Shown here piece after piece: positions 32,300 through 43,140 of a DNA stretch of 64,000 nt. Numbering within the stretch: position 1 is the stretch's first letter; the number at the start of each line of letters is the position of its first letter. Under the pieces are notes generated by a model. That model saw nothing but the letters and a program-made list of their open reading frames with translations. It had not been told where the DNA came from and made no database searches. The translations under genes were made by a program, and so were the position numbers. Source of the stretch: Leguminivora glycinivorella (taxonomy: Eukaryota; Arthropoda; Insecta; Lepidoptera; Tortricidae); the NCBI RefSeq assembly GCF_023078275.1, contig NC_062973.1:17374456-17438455 (forward strand). The letters run 5' to 3'.

Positions 32300-32750
32300 A
32301 ATAATTTTTTCCCCTCACTAGCTCGGAAACACGTGTTTTGTCCTTCAATATCAGCGGGTAAAAACGCATTTTATCCACTAGTGGGTAAAGTAATTTGACC
32401 TTGAATAAAGTCAAATTAACTGCTTAATAAAGTCAAATTACTAAAAGTAGGTGAATCTAGTAATAAAGATGATTTACCACCTGTGGAACTGTTGGAAGCA
32501 GTGATAAACGCATTTTTCGCGTTGTAGTTTCCTCGCTACAGTGAGGGGAAAAGTTTTGTGTTACACTTGGGTGCAAATGTATTTTACTTCTCGTGTGTTA
32601 AAAAACTCGCAAGTTCAGGATTCTATTCTCGAACCACTCGCTTCGCTCGTGGTTCAACTATAGAATCCTTTCACTTGCTCGTTTTTCAATTCCACACTCG
32701 GCGTTAAAATACAACTTTGCCCCCTTGTATAACAAATAACTATTAAAAGT
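32300..32750. mobile_element. CCCCTCACTAGCTCGG / GGGGGCAAAGTTG repeat, copy 1
   Basis: Landmarks are CCCCTCACTAGCTCGGAAAC, TTTTATCCACTAGTGGGTAA, TTACCACCTGTGG, ACCACTCGCTTCGCTCGTGG and ACTTTGCCCCCTTGTATAAC. The same sequence, inverted, is at 60889-61318. Outer complements at 32080-32118 and 32757-32795 suggest the ends of a larger element. Diverged relatives of the 3' half lie at 36235-36630 and 37850-38085. Confidence 0.75.
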
Positions 32751-32929
32751 CACTGAACAAATGTTGATCAGTATAAGGAGAATAGCCTACAGTTCAATTC
32801 TTCGCCTTTATTACAGGCCCCACTCTGTATATAGACTCTATTGTCTTTGATAGAACGAAATAAAACAAATGCAACTCTGAGAACTGTTTCAATTTAATAT
32901 ACCTTGAGCCTTAGGAGAGTAGACAAGAA

Positions 32930-33062
32930 TGCAAATCAAACTCGCTCTGTAGCGTATCGTAGCTATATATTTCATCGCTCTTCCCTAGTGGCACGACAGA
33001 GTCAATGGCGTTTTTATCGCCACGGAACGTAAACGCTTGCGACTTTGGTTAGGCTAGCAGGT
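32930..33062. repeat. Dispersed CTCGCTCTGTAGCG...GCTAGC repeat
   Basis: GTAGCTATATATTTCATCGC, CCCTAGTGGCACGACAGAGT and GTTAGGCTAGCAGG correspond to GTAGCTATGTAGCTCTCCCA, GTAGTGGTGCGACAGAGTCA and GGCTAGGCTAGCTGG at about 44985-45095. It is a non-autonomous repeat of unknown class. Confidence 0.5.
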
Positions 33063-33081
33063 ATTCTAGATATTAATTTAC

Positions 33082-33265
33082 TAGCTTTTACCCGCGGCTT
33101 CGCCCGCGTAATAAAAGTATTCTTATTGAAACGTTTACAAAAAATAAGATTTTTATTTGGATCCGTAGGTTTCTTTGTAGGTACATCTGTCCGCGATTAT
33201 TTCGATTAAGGTAAAGCGGGGCAATTCTCGACTGGGGGGCCATTGTAACTGATCTATTTGCTGTA
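33082..33265. repeat. Fragments of two known families
   Basis: 33082-33112 is the CTAGCTTTTACCCGCGGCTT retroposon start. 33209-33265 (AAGGTAAAGCGGGGCAATTC, GGCCATTGTAACTGATC) is one end of the MITE at 39126-39324. Confidence 0.6.
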
Positions 33266-33724
33266 CGGTCAGCCAAGAACCTTACACTGCTTTTTGGCTG
33301 ACTGTACCTTACACATAATTATTACTATTGTTTTAAAAGAAATTCTTGCAATGATTGTAGAATTGTTACACAGCGACCACAGCGTAGGTAGTAGGTATGA
33401 ATATGTATGTATTTTACCTATATAAATATTTATACTGGGGAAACTTCATACAACCCACATAGCCAGTATCTCGACGCTATGGTCGGTAGGATAAAAACTA
33501 CTTCCTTGCATTATCGCTTACAATTTTTTCCATTTTGCTTATACTTATTGCAAACGTAAATTTATGAAAGGCTGCTAGCAAACAACGATCTTCTTACAGC
33601 ACATTGAATATAATAGTTATCACGGATGCAGGATACTCGCCGATGCCTACTTACTAATCCCTTCCCACTGAGCCACCTGCATTTTACACTGCCTAGATAT
33701 CGATTGCCGACCGATTATTCCGAC

Positions 33725-34010
33725 CCCAATCCCTATTCTTATCCCCGTCCCTATCTCTATCCTTGTCCTCGTCCCCGTCCCGTCCCTGTCCCCGTCCCTC
33801 CCCTATCCCTATCCCCGTCCCCGTCCCCGTACCCGTCCCCTATTCCTATCCCTATTTCTATCCCTATCCCTATCCCTATCCCTATCCCTATCCCTATCCC
33901 TATCCCTATCCCTATCCCTATCCCTATCCCTATCCCTATCCCTATCCCTATCCCTATCCCTATCCCTATCCCTAACCCTAACCCTATCCCGTCCCTGTCC
34001 CTGTCCCTGT
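33725..34010 (+). repeat. (TATCCC)n hexanucleotide array with CCCTAA variants
   Basis: A block of CCCTAT repeats runs from about 33845 to 33990, preceded by CCCCGT/CCTGTC-type degenerate units. At about 33972-33985 it contains CCCTAACCCTAACCCTA, the TTAGGG-type unit on the other strand. The proline-isoleucine ORF spanning it is a repeat artefact. Confidence 0.9.
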
Positions 34011-34049
34011 CCTTGCCCCTGTCAAATTATCATGCTAGGAGGTGAAAAT

Positions 34050-34990
34050 CCTTTCTTAGTGCTCCTCTTATGGCTATTTTGGATATTTTCACCCTATTGC
34101 ACTACGACAGGGGAGAAAATTTCTTTTCCACCTCATTAGATTTTAAAATCGTTGTATTTATCGTAATCAGCGACCCGATAAACCATAAAAACGATACCCA
34201 TATTGTGTTTTTCACTTTACCCCCTTTGCACCCCTTTAGGGGTCAAATTTTCAAAAAACCTGAAACATGTATTTAGTCATATGTCTTTAGGAATCCTCCT
34301 GTGAAGTTTCGTATAAAATAGTCAAACTAATCTTGTTTCCCCATACAAACTTTGAACCCCCATTTGAGTCCCTTAGGAGGCGAATTTTGAAAAATCCTTT
34401 CTTAGTGTTCCTATATAAGGAACCTACGTGCCAAATTTGACATCTCTAGGACCAGCGGTTTCGGCTGTTCGTTGATATGTCAGTCAGTCAGTCAATATCT
34501 TCTTTTATATATATTTTTGATATTTAAACCCCATTGCACCACAACAGGGGAGAAGGTATTTCACTTCCGCCTCGTTAGATTTTAAAAACGTTGTATTTAT
34601 CGTGATCAGCGACCCGATAAACCATAAAAACGATACCCATATTGATTTTTTGACTTTATCACCCCCTTTTCACCCTTTTAGGGGTTAAATTTTCAAAAAA
34701 CCTGAAACACGTATTCAGTCATATGTCTTAAGGAATCTTCCTGTGAAGTTTCGAATAAAATAGTCAAACTAATCTTGTTTCCCCATACAAACTTTGAACC
34801 CCCATTTGACCCCCTTAGGAGGTGAATTTTGGAAAATCCTTTCTTAGTGCTCCTCTACACTACATAAGGAACCTACGTGCCAAATTTGAAATCTCTAGGA
34901 CCTGCGGTTTCGGCTGTGCGTTGATATGTCAGTCAGTCAGTCAGTCAGTCAGTCAGTCAATCAGTCAGCTTCTTCTTTTATATATTTAGA
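34050..34990 (+). mobile_element. Two tandem RTE-like 3' regions ending in (GTCA)n
   Basis: Two copies of about 440-455 bp (about 34050-34510 and 34511-34990) share CCATTGCAC.AC.ACAGGGGAGAA, GCGACCCGATAAACCATAAA, CCTGAAAC.TGTATT.AGTCATATGTC, AGGAACCTACGTGCCAAATT and CGTTGATATGTCAGTCAGTC. Each ends CTTCTTTTATATAT. The second has a longer GTCA run. No coding frame survives. Confidence 0.65.
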
Positions 34991-35234
34991 TGTAACTAAA
35001 TGAAAATAAATATGTATGTAAGCCATTATAATTTATTCTAATCGTTATATTTGTTATTAGCGATCTACAGCCTCTTTTTGTTCATTTTCGTTAACATCAA
35101 GTGAAGGTGCTTTAGGTCAAGTTCAATTAATTTGTTTAAGAAACTAGTGCCTTAACCCTTTACTGCATACGAAGCCATTTATGGCCGATATGATATTGAT
35201 CTTATATATTTTTTCCATTTATTTTCATGTCCTT

Positions 35235-35430
35235 TATGGCGACGCGACGGGTTAAAAATTTTCCATTCTATTTCCTCCCGTGAGTTTCGTAGAAGTCGAA
35301 TGTGGGATATGGATTCCGTTGTGCGGTGTGTGATGGGCTGGCAACCTGTCACTGCATTATCACAATTTCTTTTTCCTTCAACCTCAATTTCCCAAGAGTG
35401 ACGATGAAACCTGTGCAGTTTAATAATATG
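35235..35430 (+). mobile_element. Diverged copy of the GTCGTAGAAGTCGACTGTGG LINE tail
   Basis: GACGCGACGGGTTAAAAATT, TTCGTAGAAGTCGAATGTGG and GGCTGGCAACCTGTCACTGC align with 19735-19910. The (GTAT)n end is lost. Confidence 0.6.
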
Positions 35431-35539
35431 AAACTAATTATATATTAACAGAATAATATAAAACTGAGACTACTTAAGATTATTTGACGTTTTCTATCAC
35501 TCACTGCATCACCTACTCAAATCAGTTGTTTTTTGTGTA

Positions 35540-35703
35540 TTGTCTCCACTACCCAAAGGTTGTCTGGAAGAGATCGCTCTTTACTGATAAGACCGCCTGT
35601 TGTCTACCATAGTTAATTAAAGTTAAGTGCTTAATTTTTTTTCATGTCATCTTGTTATAATTGGTGAGCAATAAAGAATAGTTGTATTGTATTGTATTGT
35701 TTC
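35540..35703 (+). mobile_element. LINE 3' end (GGTTGTCTGGAAGAGATCGC)
   Basis: AGGTTGTCTGGAAGAGATCG, GATAAGACCGCCTGTTGTCT and AGCAATAAAGAATAGTTG precede a TTGTATTGTATTG microsatellite. The same family is at 62937-63075. An antisense piece of another LINE tail (TCAGTGCCACTCTCGGCAAA) follows at 35704-35760. Confidence 0.65.
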
Positions 35704-35828
35704 AGTGCCACTCTCGGCAAATTGGGGGTTGATAGAAAATTAGATTGTGATGCAGTGACATATTATGTTCTAAGTACCCTATTTGGGAATTCAGACATAT
35801 GAGTTATATGTATGTTTTTTTCTTGCAG

Positions 35829-36040
35829 GTGCCGATTCTCACCCTATTTCTTAGGGCGTGGACACAACCTGTGTTTCTCGGACTGAAGGACATGATGAAA
35901 AGCATAGTGAATAGTAGACATTTGAACTGTTGTGTGTGGAATGGGTTTTAAGTAGTTTTAACATGACCGTGGACAGTGCGGACGCAGAAACAGACTTTGC
36001 AGGATCAATGAAGAATCTGACGAAAATGCAGGAGGTTGAG
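35829..36040 (+). CDS. Host-type coding exon, probably first coding exon
   Basis: A T-rich tract with TTTTTTTCTTGCAG ends at 35828, a strong acceptor. The exon then carries 134 nt of probable 5' UTR and an ATG at 35963. That opens 26 codons (MTVDSADAETDFAGS..., ending KMQEVE) running without a stop to GAG at 36040. GTATGT follows, a good donor, and the exon ends in phase 0. The composition is clearly less AT-rich than the flanks, and the peptide is acidic with ordinary codon use. I do not recognise the protein. No second coding exon was found in the window, so the gene has long introns or continues outside. The coding stretch is 35963-36040. Confidence 0.6.
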
Positions 36041-36234
36041 GTATGTACATTTTAGCAAGGACCATATAATACGGGACAGACAAAATCCATACAAAAAAAG
36101 CGTATCCCTGAAATGTATGTGCCTTTTAGGCTTAAAACTAGATGGCGCTGTTTCGCAGCCTGGAAGTGGCCAAAATCCTTTTTCCGAAATATTTTTTCAC
36201 CACACTGACTGATAAAAGCTTACTTTGCTATACG

Positions 36235-36630
36235 AAAACAGATAGCAAAATTGCATTTTATCCACAAGAGTGCAAAGTAATTTCATACAAATTTTAACTT
36301 GATATCTTGAGCTGGCTGGTAGAATTTATCTATAAATGATGATTTTGTTTCAAAAATATTGAATAAATTGGTAGATTTGATTTAGTTTGATGTTTTATAG
36401 TCAGTATTTTGTTCATGTTGGTGTGGTGAAAAATTTTGTGTTTCACTCGGAGGCAAAGTTTGTTTAACCTTAGTGCCTTAAAACCCTCGCCACGCTCAAG
36501 ATTCCATTTCTAGAACCACTCGCTTCGCTCGTGGTTCAATATTGGAATCTTTCGCTTGCTCGGGTATCAATATTGGCACGTGCGGTTAAACAACCACTTT
36601 GCCCCCTTGTAAAACAAATAACTATTGCGT
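36235..36630. repeat. Diverged relative of the GGGGGCAAAG repeat
   Basis: GTGTTTCACTCGGAGGCAAA, ACCACTCGCTTCGCTCGTGG, TCGCTTGCTCGGGTATCAAT and CCACTTTGCCCCCTTGTAAA resemble 32560-32750. A second copy with the same wording is at 37850-38085. Confidence 0.6.
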
Positions 36631-36774
36631 GTTTTTATTTTTTATAAGACATGCTTCTTTATTTTAATATCAGGATATCGCGTCAATACACATTTTGAAA
36701 AACATCATCAATTCATCAGTGTAGTTACGATAATATTTAATAGGATGGCGCTAAAAAAATGAAGTACGGTTTTT

Positions 36775-36870
36775 TTTTTGTATAAATAGGTAGACGTTTG
36801 ACCACGATCACACCTGATGGTAAGTGATGATGCGGTCTACGGTGGAGCACGCTTACCTATGAGATACCTA
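36775..36870 (+). mobile_element. LINE tail fragment (CACACCTGATGGTAAGTGAT)
   Basis: ACACCTGATGGTAAGTGATG, ATGCGGTCTACGGTGGAGCA and GCTTACCTATGAGAT are typical of a lepidopteran LINE 3' end. A weaker relative is at about 47605-47720 (CGTGGCCTACGATGGAGTGA). Confidence 0.5.
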
Positions 36871-37129
36871 TTTACTCTTGCTTTAAAGATTCTTAGTATG
36901 GAGACTGTAAATCCTACGTAAATTATCCTTAATTTTAGCATACACATAAATATTATTTACATTATATCCAACAAATAATTAAAATTAGCGATGAACAAGG
37001 ATATCCTGTGTTTCAGGTGAATACGATACTGTTTTGACCAAAGCCTGTGCGGTCATCCAATTTAAATCCTACTCTAGAACCCTGTCTCATTAACACCGTG
37101 ATGTATTTGCTGTAGAAGTCACTTAAAAA

Positions 37130-37650
37130 TCGGTCAAGAGCGTTTCGGGCTCGGGCCATGTTTAGTGTAGGGTTCTGTAGTTTCCCGTATTTACCTCAAA
37201 AACTATTCAACCTATCAAGTTCAAAACAATTTTCCTAGAAAGTCATTAATGTCATTATAAAATTCTACTTTTGTGTTTCTTTTTCATATGTTTTAAACTT
37301 GTGGTGGGACACATTTTTTTTAAACTTTTGGAGCGATTATTTCCGAAAATATTAACAATATCAAAAAGTCATTTTCGGAAACCCCTATTAATTTTTAAAT
37401 CCAACCTCTCAATTCCTATCCAATAATATATTAAAATTAGGTTTGGAAAAAAATCACTCTCCACTTTACGTGTAGGGGGGTACCCTTTTTTTCCACTTTT
37501 TATTTTACCACTTGGTCGGCGTGATTAATATACATATTGGTATCAAATTTCAGCTTTCTAGTGCTAACGGTCACTGAGATTATCCGCTTACGGACGGACG
37601 GACGGACAGACATGGCGAAACTATAAGGGTTAGTTGACTACGGAACCCTA
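37130..37650 (+). mobile_element. ACGGAACCCTAA-tailed retroposon, copy 1
   Basis: It starts AAAAATCGGTCAAGAGCGTT, has GTGTAGGGTTCTGTAGTTTC, GCGATTATTTCCGAAAATAT and AATTTCAGCTTTCTAGTGCT. It ends in GGACGGACGGACGGACAGAC, GGCGAAACTATAAGGG and CTACGGAACCCTAA. The full relative is 57062-57615 and a 5' fragment is 49245-49345. It is very common in moths and probably RTE-related. Confidence 0.7.
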
Positions 37651-37849
37651 ATGAAGTTTATTGTGAAAGGGTTCTATAGTGGCCTAGCTAGGATTCAAAT
37701 TGATTGACCGTACCATGAGTTTTTTTTAACGTAAATAACCGATTATCAATGGGCTTAGGTAAAAATGATAAACAGTGATTCAGGAGACGCGTGCAAAATG
37801 AATGCTTATATGCAAATAAAAGGTTATAAGGTACAGCGGGTTTGCAATT

Positions 37850-38085
37850 GATGGATTTGATTTATTTTGATGTTTTATAGTCCGTATTTTTATTTTGTTC
37901 GTGTTGGTGTGGTGAACAATTTTGTGTTTCACTCGGTGGGAAAGTTTGTTTAACCTTCGTGCCTGGAAATCTTCGCAGTGTTCGAAATTCCACTTTTTAA
38001 TATTGGAATCATTCGCTTGCTCGGGTATCAACATAGGCACATGCGGTTAAACAACAACTTTGCCCTCTTGTGAAACAAATAACTA
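37850..38085. repeat. Second diverged relative of the GGGGGCAAAG repeat
   Basis: It shares GTTGGTGTGGTGAA.AATTTTGTGTTTC, TTTGTTTAACCTT.GTGCCT and CTTGCTCGGGTATCAA with 36400-36620. The central GCTTCGCTCG hairpin is deleted. Confidence 0.6.
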
Positions 38086-39125
38086 TTTTCGTTTTGTGAA
38101 AAATTAATTTAAGCGCAGGCAATATTAACAAGTGTACCTGCGGTTTTTGAATAACAATTACATGAAAACAATATTTTAAAACTCATTAACGATCAATTTC
38201 AACTCAAGCAATATCATATCATAAATTATGTAATTGTGAGCTTACTTCAACGTAACATCAAAATGCGGCTTTTATCTTGTGTTTCTTCTTGTGAGACTTT
38301 TATTGGTTGAAAGCTTTCGTTACTGTCATCATGCGCTGTAACGAATTTAAAAAATATCTTAGGCCCACTTTCTGACACCACCCGGCGCCCTTTCGGTTAT
38401 TATGATATAGGTAATTATATTCTATCCATTTTAAGAGGATACGGTAGCGAACATGCTACAATGGAAAGGAGCCCCCCTTTCAATTTGGGAATTTTAGTTA
38501 AATATACAAGTGTTATAAACTAGATTTATCGAAAAAAAAATTGTGCATTAATAACAACTCATTCAAAAGATATTTAAAAAAATCTTTATAATCGAGGTTC
38601 CGCTCTCGACTCTTTCCTTCTTCAAAACTTAATCAATCGGAATGAAATTTGAGAATCTTAATAACAATGAAATAATCTATGTCGGACCGTTTAGCTTTTT
38701 TGGTTAATTGTTACCAATCTTGAGTATCACACCTTTTTCTGCGCCACAATGAAAAAGGCCGTTTTTGGAAATTTTTGATTGGCTCTAGAGTCTTTAAAAA
38801 GCAGAATATCAAAAAAATCAAAACGGTCCGACACAGATAAAAATAATAACAATCTGTGTTGAAAAAATCATTGCTCTATCTTCAAAAACCAGGGAGGAAA
38901 TAGTCGAGAGCGTTTGTATGGAGAATTGACCCTTCCTGTCTTAATGGCTCTAGACTGTGTACAAACAATTCCGACTCATAAACGGCCACTAAATTATGGT
39001 AATGATTTCAAAATGTTGGGCCTTTTTCCGAGCTTTGGTCGTTGTCTATTCAGTGGATTTAATTAATGTTCTTGTGTGGTGGTGGTATTATCATGATGAT
39101 TTGTGCCACAGAAATAAATTATGCT
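38086..39125. other. No gene; weak inverted repeat
   Basis: TATGTCGGACCGTTTAGCTT (about 38680) and the complement of AATCAAAACGGTCCGACACA (about 38817-38836) can pair, so 38.55-38.89 kb may be a decayed MITE. Nothing else is supported. Confidence 0.4.
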
Positions 39126-39324
39126 AAGGTACAGCGGGACAATTTCGACGAAGGCAATTGCAACTGATCCATTTTTTTCCATGTTTTACAATGTTTTTCA
39201 TTTTTAAATAGTGTCCACCGGTTATATATGGCACGCGTGCTTAGTGGAATGAAGCAATAATGGAAAAAAAAATGGATCAGTCACAATAATTGTCCCTCAG
39301 TCGGGATTTGCCCCGCTGTGACTT
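39126..39324. mobile_element. MITE with AAGGTACAGCGGG ends, copy 1
   Basis: AAGGTACAGCGGGACAAT at the left and the complement of GCCCCGCTGTGACTT at the right bound it. Both arms carry AACTGATCCATTTTTTTCCA-type sequence. The centre has GTGTCCACCGGTTATATATG. Copy 2 is 42494-42719. Confidence 0.75.
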
Positions 39325-39344
39325 ATACTGGTTTTTAAATCCAT

Positions 39345-39520
39345 ACTAATATTATAAATGGGAAAGTGTGTGTGTCTGTTGTTTGTCCGTTTTTCACGGA
39401 AAAACGGAGCGACGAATTGATGTGATTTTGTAAGTAGAGAGAGTTGAAGGGATGGAGAGTGACATAGGCTACTTTTTGTCTCTTTCTGACGCGAGCGAAG
39501 CCGCGGGCAAAAGCTAGTAA
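39345..39520 (-). mobile_element. Lepidopteran CCGCGGCTTCGC retroposon, antisense
   Basis: ATCCATACTAATATTATAAA, GGATGGAGAGTGACATAGGC and GAAGCCGCGGGCAAAAGCTA are the complement of the family at 1975-2162. Confidence 0.75.
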
Positions 39521-39536
39521 TAAATAAATAATAATA

Positions 39537-39772
39537 TTATAGGACATTCTTACACAGATTTACTGAGGTCCACGATAAGCTCAAGAAGGCTTGTGTTGTG
39601 GGTACTCAGACAAAGATATATATAATATATAAATACTTATATACATAGAAAACATCCATGACTCAGGAACAAATATCTGTGCTCATCACACAAGTAAATG
39701 CCCTTACCGGGATTCGAACCCGGGACCGCGGCGTAGCAGGCAGGGTCACTACCGACTGCGTCAGACCGGTCG
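39537..39772 (-). mobile_element. tRNA-derived SINE (antisense)
   Basis: On the minus strand it opens GACGACCGGTCTGACGCAGT, with an A-box-like region and the B box GGTTCGAATCCCGG at about 39710-39723. The body CTGAGTCATGGATGTTTTCT and end GTGTAAGAATGTCCTATAA match the sense copy at 55740-55987. Confidence 0.85.
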
Positions 39773-40196
39773 TCATTATATATACGGATATATCGCCGTA
39801 TCAGGACTGGCGACATGTTTCAAAAGTCTAGCGGGCGCGAGCACACATGCTTGAAGATGGGTCTCCATTATGAATTGAAACCTGTGGTCAGTTGCGATAT
39901 ATGAACGTGTTTACATCGCCGTATATTTGAATATATCTCACCAAAGTTTGCCTATAATATCTATGACATACTTTCTAATATAAAGTGTTGTTAAATTCCG
40001 GTGGAGATACCTATAATTTGTAATTGGCATTTTTATGTACGCAAAAATAGGCTAATGTATGCTTTATTTTGTGTTTTCAGAACATAATATATGTACGTAA
40101 GAAATAAGAGAAAGTAATAAGAAAAAAACATAAACTACTTTTATTTCAAACACGCTACACACTTACACAGCTTGACAGTAAATCCTAACCACAAAA

Positions 40197-40440
40197 TTAA
40201 AATTTTGAGAAAACCCCCGACCGCGACATAGGGGACCGATTTTTATGAAACATGGCTAAGAACACTCCCGACTAACTCAGCTTTCAAACAAAAAAATATA
40301 TCTAAGTTCGGGAGCTACAATGCCACAGACATACACACACACAGTCAGACAGACAGACAAACAGACAGACAGATACGTCAAAATTATAACACCCCGTCGT
40401 TTTTGCGTCGGGGGTTAAAGACCAAGGCACTGTGCACATA
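40197..40440 (+). mobile_element. RTE-like 3' region
   Basis: AACCCCCGACCGCGACATAG, AACACTCCCGACTAACTCAG and TCGGGAGCTACAATGCCAC precede a (CAGA)n run and GCGTCGGGGGTTAAAG. The complement of the first part is at 27818-27945. Confidence 0.6.
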
Positions 40441-40840
40441 AAATTGTATCTTTTTACCTGAAAGTCACCTTTCCCGTTAGACGAAAGTGTGGATTTTCCA
40501 GAAAGCCATTTTTTTTTAGATCACAGTGTGACTGCTAAAATGATTTTCACTCTTGAAGTTTATTTCGAGAGTTTAGTAGTCTTCGTAGCCTACGTAGCTT
40601 CACGATTCGTGAACGTTTCGTGAAGCGTTTCTGCATTCGGCTACGCACACAGGACGCGAATTCGACTTGTCAAAACTGACGTTTCGTGCTGAAACTGATA
40701 CTTCGATGTAAACAGGATCAAACATTGTCAAATATAGGTATGCAATACAATCACCTGTCAAAATTAGACATTTTCAATCTACATTTATATGATAACTTGA
40801 TGTTACGCCAACAAAACCATGACTTTGGAACAACTTAGGC

Positions 40841-40943
40841 CCACTTGCACCAATCGCTTAACTCAGGGTTGGGCTGTCATCTGTCAAATTCCATATAAAA
40901 TGGTGGGTTAACCCTCCATTTTCGTTGGTGCAAGTGACCCTTA
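40841..40943. mobile_element. MITE with GGCCCACTTGCACCAA ends
   Basis: GGCCCACTTGCACCAAT and TTGGTGCAAGTGACCC are imperfect complements enclosing about 70 bp with TTAACTCAGGGTTGGGC. This class of short MITE is abundant in Lepidoptera. Confidence 0.7.
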
Positions 40944-41189
40944 TGAGTCTGAATTTTATGTACATAGTCATAAAAGTGATTTACCACTTTTTTTTTCCTT
41001 TTTTTTTAATAACCTTATGTGTTTAAAAATACAGTCGAAAAGACGTGGTAAACGACTTTCTTGGCTGACCGTACCTACACAGTCTAGAGCCCTTTATCTT
41101 TAATCCTTGACGTGTAAACAGAAGTATATTAATATATTTTAAAACCGAAATAAATTACACATATGAAAGAAAAAGTGACCAAGTCCTCT

Positions 41190-41275
41190 GGTGCCTGAGG
41201 CTGGAAACGAACCAGCGTACTTTCCAATCGCGGGAAATGCCTCTTAATCCGCTCGGCCACCCAGGTCACAGCTGT
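41190..41275 (-). tRNA. tRNA-Ser/Leu-like unit (SINE head or tRNA pseudogene)
   Basis: The minus strand reads GACCTGGGTGGCCGAGCGGA, a strong A box (TGGCCGAGCGG), and GCTGGTTCGTTTCCAGCC, a near B box with a T-arm-like hairpin. The variable region between is long, as in class II tRNAs. The acceptor ends do not pair well, so I regard it as tRNA-derived and not a working tRNA. Confidence 0.45.
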
Positions 41276-42018
41276 CGAGGTCGAAATTATCTCTCATATG
41301 AGTAATCTATACAAGGACTCGTAGCGCCCTCTGTCCACCCCTAGGGCAGAACGGTATGGTTCTTGCCCCCCGTGTAAACCAAACTCAGGTTGGTTTCGAC
41401 ACAGCTCGAGATATATTGTACGGAAAAGAGTGATATTTTCTAAATGACGGGTGCTTTTTCGAGCCTTGTAAGTATATTATTAAAAAAAGAAGTCATACAA
41501 GGCGCGAACATCAAACAGCCTTTAATACATGCAAGGAAATAAATAATTGTTAAGAAGTAAGTAAGATTTCGAAGATATACCCCACGGGAATTCTATATCC
41601 CTACAATGATTTAAATAAGAATACTTAGAAAGTTTCAGTTTTAAAAACACCTCTCTTGAGTCATGAGAATGAAAGTCGTGAATAAAAAAAATATATATTT
41701 TCTAGCTACGGTTTTTGGCAAACAACTAGAATAAATATTTCGTTAAGTAAGAGTATTCGCAGTTTTTTACATATTTATTTTCGCGTTCGGTGTAAGCTTG
41801 ATAGGTTTAAGATTATCTTTGAATTTATAGCTTGGTATGAGAATAAAATATTCAAATAAGTAGATGTACTTATAAAAATATTTGCGATAAAGAGAATTTT
41901 AAGTTTCTGTTCTGTGGCCAAAATGGGGAAAGCAAATCCTTACAACTTTGTCATATCATATCAGCCTTAGGGTACATCAGAGGAACCATTAAATTTAACT
42001 ATGACATTATCAGGTTAT
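41276..42018. other. Nothing recognised
   Basis: No gene or placed repeat. Confidence 0.4.
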
Positions 42019-42286
42019 AATAGGCTACTTGCCTCCTAGTCAAATCAGCTTCCTTTTAAGAACTGTCAAAACGAATTTTAAAGTTTTGCTAATATGAAAT
42101 TAATATGAAATCGAATTGAGTGACGTCACGGTCAACTCAGTTACTTTATATATTTCTACTTGACTTATTAAATGGAAATTTTATTTAAAAATAACTTCTA
42201 TCCATGTTTTCCTTATGTCTGATGCTTTTATTTCGTGCATGGTATTAAATATTTTATTTTAAGTAGGTACAGTCAAGTTTCCTATT
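42019..42286 (-). mobile_element. MITE with ATAGGCTAG ends, copy 3 (antisense)
   Basis: AATAGGCTACTTGCCTCCTA through GAGTGACGTCACGGTCAACT to AGTTTCCTATTAT is the diverged complement of 29542-29797. Confidence 0.75.
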
Positions 42287-42493
42287 ATATGAAAGTTTAT
42301 TTTGTGAACACTGAACAGCTTACTATCTTTTATGGAAATGTTACTATACTTCCCCATTTTTTATGCTTCGGGGGTCGTTAGACACCTCAGTCTTGCTGAG
42401 AGAAAGTGTCACTTGTTAGAACAAATAAAATATACTTTAAAGTATGTAATGATTGTTTATTACAATGATATATTAAATATAGTGTAAATATAC

Positions 42494-42719
42494 ATAAGGT
42501 ACAGCGGTACAAATCTCGACTGGGGGTCAAATGTAACTGGTCCATTTTTTCCATGTTTTACAATGTTTGCATTATTAAATAAAGTGTCCACCGGTTATAT
42601 ATGGTAGGCGTGTTCAGTGGATACTTACATATAAAACTCCACATTATAGTGTAATAATGGAAAAAATAAATCAGTTACAATTGCCCCCCCAGTCGAGATT
42701 TTCCCCGCTGTACCTTATG
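42494..42719. mobile_element. MITE with CATAAGGTACAGCGG ends, copy 2
   Basis: CATAAGGTACAGCGG and CCCGCTGTACCTTATG close a 226-bp hairpin-forming segment. AATCTCGACTGGGGG and CCCCCAGTCGAGATT also pair. Confidence 0.8.
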
Positions 42720-42946
42720 TTAATGATCATTTAACTTATGTGTGCTGTTAATTAGGTAATCCAGACATAACCAATTACAATACATATGACAGGTTATTAT
42801 AAAAAAAGTAAGTATTTCGCCCGATGTACATACGTTCTTCCCAAATTGTAGTGTAAATCTTGATACATGATTATTGAACCTTAAATAACAGTATCGTGAA
42901 AGCGATAACTAACCATACTTCGTAAAAAAATAAAATATAATCAGAA

Positions 42947-43140
42947 TAGAATAAACATTTATTCGTGAACACAGGCAAGACAAAATATACATAATAACAA
43001 CAAGACAGAAAGGAATGAAGTGCCACGAAATGGCCTCATCTCAGCGTGATGCTGGTGACTTCCAGTGCTGATCTTCCGATGAGACCATCAAGTGAGAAGG
43101 ATTCACGGAGGGTAATAGACAGAAGAAATACAAATCACAT
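42947..43140 (-). mobile_element. Possible LINE 3' end (antisense)
   Basis: The minus strand ends GTGTTCACGAATAAATGTTT after CATCACGCTGAGATGAGGCC, which reads like a LINE 3' UTR with its polyadenylation signal. No coding part is recognisable. Confidence 0.35.

Noticed and set aside
33626..34045. 139-codon proline/isoleucine-rich ORF
   Set aside because: It is a translation of the (TATCCC)n microsatellite.
34940..34972. Tandem GTCA run as an independent satellite
   Set aside because: It is the variable tail of the RTE-like 3' region, seen at the same place in the neighbouring copy.
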